Shown here piece by piece: positions 59,558 to 64,000 of a stretch of DNA of 64,000 bases. Source of the DNA: Sindora glabra (taxonomy: Eukaryota; Streptophyta; Magnoliopsida; Fabales; Fabaceae); NCBI GenBank assembly GCA_020226215.1, contig CM035229.1, positions 82,167,343 to 82,231,342 on the forward strand, written 5' to 3'. The notes beneath the pieces are model-generated. The model saw only the letters and a program-made list of their open reading frames with translations, did not search any database and was not told the origin of the DNA. The position numbers were made by a program, and so were the translations under genes. The stretch's first letter is position 1. Every line of letters starts with the position of its first letter.

Positions 59558-61850
59558 TATTTGTTTACTATCTTGTAGGGTGGTTAAAATTAATGTTATA
59601 GTAAATAGTAAAATAATCAATTAATAAACCAAAATTTCAAATTTAAAAGACAAGCAATTTTTAATTATATTTATTCATTTTTAAAAATGAATTAATTTGG
59701 CTTTCATTCTATTTAGTTTTCATTCTTATATATTTGCATGTATAATATGTAGTAAGGTTTTGAGAAAATGGAGAATGTGTGATAATAAAAGATATTTTAG
59801 TTTTAATTTATTAATGTTTTCAATTTTGTAGTGTAGATAAAAAATATCTACTTGCATGACTAAATAATAAAGATAAATTAATATTTAAAATTTTAGTTAA
59901 AATGTGATTTAAAATTTTAATATTAGAAATCATTTTTAATGGTGGAGTTAAAATATAATTTGAAATTCTAATTGTAAAAAAAATTATGTTGACTATAAGA
60001 CATATTATAGATTGTAATGGTGAGAAAAATAATTAAAACATAAAATAATATAAAAATAATGATAGTTAAATGAGTAACTAGATAGATTAAATTTGACCTT
60101 TTTATATATAAATCATTGGTTAGTCCTAATTTATATAAAAGCTTAATTAAGTTATAAATGGAAAAAAAAAGAGTCATTATTAATCCATCCATTAATGATC
60201 TAGTCTAAATCCATCCAACTCATTCATTAGCCACATTAGCCACCTTTAGAAGATATTGTAATTGTAATTGTATTGTAAGTTATTATAAAAGTCATGTACA
60301 ATACATGTAATTATTTTCATTAATTTTAAAAATTATGTTCAAAAGGAATTTTTTAATGATAAAAGTACTAATTTATTGAACATATATTAATGGATCCAAG
60401 AATTTTAATTTATAGGGACAACATTTATATATAAAAAATGATTTAAATTTTGTTTGCTATTAGATTCAATTAGCTTTTAGCAATGCCATATGCATCGAAA
60501 ATAAGATTAAAATTTGGTTTTGAATGGAAATCAATAGATGTGAATAAATATAAGATGATTAAGCTAATTTATAAAACTCAATTCAATAAATATCAAAAAA
60601 TTAAAATTTAATTTCAATATTTGTAACATTTTCCATTAATTTTACATTATCACCTATGTAGGACCTCACATATGTACGTTTAATTATTTAATTACTTTTA
60701 CGATTATAAAAAAATATTAAAATTGAGAATTCTTAATTACTAATATTTTTTTAATGACATGCTTTCTTCTCATTTACCAATAATGTAAGATATTTTATAT
60801 TAATAGTAAATTAAATTTAAACTTTAAAACAAAAATAAAATTATTGTAAAATTTAAATATTTAAATAAAATTGAAACCAAATTTATTTCAATTTCTCTTT
60901 TTATTATGAATCCATTTGCATAATTAATGAGTTTAAAATATTTTAATATTTGCTTAAAATAAATTTTATTATTTTCAACTGATGCAGAAATAAGTTGTGG
61001 GGATAATTATACTTAAGTTTATAGAGGTAATATATATTATTAGTGTATACATGTAAAAAAATAAATTTTGTTTGAAGGAGCAACCACTCCTACAATAATG
61101 TAAATAGATTCCGATGAGTATGAACATTCAAAACTTTAGGTTTATATAGCAAATATGGGCTTCATTTATCTTACCATAAAGAAATGACATATTACTTATA
61201 TTAGTGGATAAAAAAATAATACTTACTATCACAATAATAGAAGAAAAGTAAATTTTCTTTTAAAATAAAAAATTATTTTTTTTTAATTCTTTATATTAAA
61301 ATTATATAAATAAAATATTTTCTTATATTAATATTTTATAAATATATTTATAAAAAATATTTTCTATGAAAACAAATAAATTAAATAAAAAGTGAAGTTC
61401 CCAAAGCATCTTGGGACTTGGGTGTTCGTGAAACTCAAAAGCAGTTTTTTTTAATTGAAAAAAGGCCTTATTGTTAGCGTTCAATTATTTTTTTTCAGGG
61501 GTATGCGTGGTTTGATTAAGGGAGCGTTATAGAATTTATAATAATTATTAAACCTATGACTATATCAAGTAATATTTATTTTATATTATTAAAATATAAT
61601 ATAATAATAAAAATAATAAAATATAGAAGCTTTTAAAATTATAAAAAAAGAATACTTTAAATAAATTTAATTAAAATTGGTAAAGAAATTTCAAATCAAA
61701 ATTTTCAAAAAATTATAAATTGATTTTAAAATTTAAATCACTTTTAATCGTTTAATTTTGGTTTTGTTCGATCAGTTTTTTTTTTCAGTTTTAAATTTTT
61801 TTTCCTTTCTTATTTTCATTGCATGTTTTATAAATACGAGTTGTGCAGGG
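59371..61850. other. AT-rich intergenic DNA upstream of eIF3j
   Basis: No gene is supported. It includes an (ATA)n microsatellite at 59527-59556 and long A/T-rich tracts. The last few hundred bases before 61850 should contain the eIF3j promoter, but no TATA box or other element was convincing. Confidence 0.45.
59526..59558. repeat. (ATA)n trinucleotide microsatellite
   Basis: About ten uninterrupted AAT/ATA triplets follow GATGATA-like sequence. Simple sequence repeat in intergenic DNA. Confidence 0.85.
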
Positions 61851-61859
61851 ATTAAACGG

Positions 61860-62074
61860 AATTTGCCCATATTTATTTTGACGGCGGTTTATATGCCAAT
61901 AGGCCTGCCGCTGGGAAGCATTCAACTCTCAAATCCAGTAACCCACCAGCAAAAGCTGTACAGTCCAGCCCCAACCTACCCTGAGACGCCACCTTTTTGC
62001 CCTAATACCCTCCTTGACTACCGCAAACACAATCCTCGTTTCTGATCAAGAGTTATTCCGGCGTTGCACACCAG
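61860..62074 (+). other. Probable 5'UTR exon of eIF3j
   Basis: The composition becomes GC-richer here, with pyrimidine-rich leader-like sequence. It ends in a good donor (CCAG/GTATCC at 62074/62075). A matching acceptor (TTCCTGCAG) ends at 62807, 51 nt before the start codon. The transcription start is unknown, and the 5' limit given is where the composition changes. The inferred 733-bp leader intron is typical of plant translation-factor genes. Confidence 0.5.
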
Positions 62075-62857
62075 GTATCCTCTTCTCATCCTCTATTATG
62101 TTATGTTTATGGTTTGGTAGCATTTAGGGAAGGTGCTGGACGGATGGAATTTGTTTTTTTTTTTTTTTCTTTTTTTCTTTCTCTCCTCGTTGAAATTTCT
62201 GTCTTTTTCGTGGGAGGATTATTAGGATTCAGTTGAACTTGGATCGGGTACTTCTGGCTGAAACTCAGGAATTTGGAGAAAACTTGGTTTTCGCCCAGAA
62301 ATTATGGTTCCTATTTGGAAAAAAAAAAAAAAATTGGCCTCTGCAGTTGCTGGCTGCTGACGCAACCCAGCAACGGCAGACGCCCATCTCACTTTCTTCC
62401 TATATCGGAACTCCAACAACTCCAACCCATAAGTTTGTTATTTCTGAAGTCTATAGTTTGGCCTTTCAGCGGATTTTGATATTAGCGTCTCTTGGTGGTT
62501 AAATTTAGCATCTCTGATTCTGGTCCTGATTGCGATAGATTTGCCTCAGTTATTGCCTCTATGCTGGACATCATTCACTGAATTAGATTCACAAATCTAA
62601 TTACTTAATTAATAGTAACTTTTCTTTCTTGAGGGATGATGGAGATTGTTTCTCTTTACTGATTGACTCGTGGCCAACTAGAGTAAGACTATGTTATTGG
62701 CAGTGGTATACAGAAAAATTATTAGATTAGATGTCTATATCAGGGTTTTATTCTTCTCTATTACTTCCTATGGCTGATAATTTTCTTTGTAACATTTATT
62801 CCTGCAGTTGGTTTGTGAAGATACTGTTATTCTGTTTTGTTGACAAAGTAACACAGC

Positions 62858-64000
62858 ATGGAGGATTGGGGTAATCTCCCTGCTTGATACTTTGGTTTAT
62901 ACCTGCTCTTTCAGTATATACTAACTAGTAATCTGCTTTTTTTTTTTTTTTGGGGGGGGGGAATTGAAGATATATTGTCTTTGGTTTATTGTGGAAACAG
63001 TCTATTTGTGCTTGTATCTTGCTTGAGTTTATAATTCTTGTTCTCTCTTCTATTTTATTTTATTTTATTTTTCTTTTCTGTCCTTTAAACACTTATTTTA
63101 CCTTTTTAAGGTGAAGGAGAGTTACGTTGTTGGATTTCTCCTACAGTACAAGTTTTTTTTTTTTTGGCCATATCCTACTGTACAAGTTATTATTTACTAG
63201 GATGACCAAAATAATTGCTTCCATTTATCTTAGCTCTAGTATGAACAGGGTTATTTGGGATGTCCCCTTATAATACTTTCAAAGACTCTCTGCGTCTTGT
63301 CTGGGGTGTCTACGTTCTAGCCCTGTCAATTTGATAATCTAGCCTCGTTAATTTGACAAAGGCTTGTGTATTCATTTCAGAGGATGAGCAAATTCCACCA
63401 CTTATTTCAAAAGAGCAACCTAAAAGTAAATGGGATGATGAAGATGCAGATGACAATGATGTGAAGGAATCATGGGAAGATGAAGATGAACCTGCCCCGG
63501 TATGTTTGAATGGAAATTATTGATTTGATGACAGTGCCCTGACTCATTCATATGTTATATATATTTTTGAAGAAAAAGGGGTGTAGCTCTCTCATTTTCA
63601 TAACGATCATTTTTCTGGTTATTTTAGCACTGGCTGATAAGCATAATTCTATACCATTAATATGCCAACATTATGATTGCTGTTTTATCTTTTTACATTC
63701 TTCTAAATTCTTATAATTCTGAAGTCTTCAAAACTTCGTCTTATACACTCTTCTTGGTAATAGAGTGAAAGGGGCCAGGATTTGGAACTTTGATGCAATG
63801 GATTACTATAATTTGAACTTTATATACTATAAATAGTTATAATTATTATGTAATTCAAGTGATAATTCCATTGTTGTGGTACTTATTTGTAAGTTTCCAA
63901 TTGCCCGTTTTTGTTTCTTGTCATCATGGTCAGGCACCTGCAGCAAAACCTATGGAAAAGACTCCAAAAAAACCTTCTGCAAATGCTACTGAAAAGGGGA
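62858..64000 (+). CDS. eIF3j: Translation initiation factor eIF3 subunit j, 5' part (truncated by window end)
   Basis: Three exons are visible: 62858-62870, 63381-63499 and 63934-64000 (continuing). They join in phase 1 then phase 0, with GT-AG borders at every intron. The predicted N-terminus is MEDWEDEQIPPLISKEQPKS, then KWDDEDADDNDVKESWEDED and EPAPAPAAKPMEKT, the acidic, tryptophan-bearing start diagnostic of eIF3j (HCR1). eIF3j is a loosely bound eIF3 subunit that sits at the ribosomal decoding centre and helps control mRNA binding and ribosome recycling in the cytosol. The ATG chosen follows a leader acceptor at 62807 and gives the family-standard MEDWE start. About 66 residues of an expected roughly 220 are within the window. 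Confidence 0.9.

Overview
This is a nuclear genomic window from a flowering plant, probably a eudicot. Evidence: AT-rich intergenic DNA, GT-AG introns, a plant RING-H2 ligase, an F-box protein, small HSP20/RTM2-like proteins, a nuclear tRNA-Phe, and layered LTR retrotransposons, CACTA-like and hAT-like elements. I cannot name the species. There is no bacterial, organellar or CRISPR signature.

Layout. 1-5.8 kb: mostly non-coding, with a hAT-type element (exact 8-bp target duplication), a near-perfect foldback MITE, and possible 3'UTR exons of the next gene. 5.8-7.0 kb: RING-H2 E3 ubiquitin ligase (minus strand). 7.1-14.7 kb: repeats, including a 1.63-kb solo LTR and a small hAT-like element whose right end is tandemly duplicated. 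14.8-15.9 kb: F-box protein (minus strand). 18.2-38.2 kb: four plus-strand paralogues of the HSP20-domain, tail-anchored RTM2-like family, all with one intron at the same codon. They are separated by AT-rich repeats (including a fresh 604-bp tandem duplication) and one tRNA-Phe gene with a 3-nt insertion. 38.5-42.6 kb: degenerate CACTA-like element with no intact transposase. 43.8-59.4 kb: a nested retrotransposon block. A decayed SIRE/Maximus-type Copia element lies on the minus strand (LTRs 44361-45941 and 57252-58811). A 1.48-kb solo LTR is inserted inside it, and an older repeat pair brackets it. 61.9-64.0 kb: first exons of translation factor eIF3 subunit j (plus strand), cut by the window end.

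Gene content is low: seven protein genes and one tRNA. The two minus-strand genes concern ubiquitin-dependent turnover (a RING ligase and a presumed SCF substrate adaptor); nothing shows they act together. The main biological unit is the RTM2-like array. Each predicted protein has one alpha-crystallin domain and a single C-terminal membrane segment, and the two distal copies also begin with an N-myristoylation-like MGN sequence. In Arabidopsis, RTM2 restricts long-distance movement of some potyviruses; whether these copies do so is unknown. All exon boundaries and homology calls were made by eye, without database searches.
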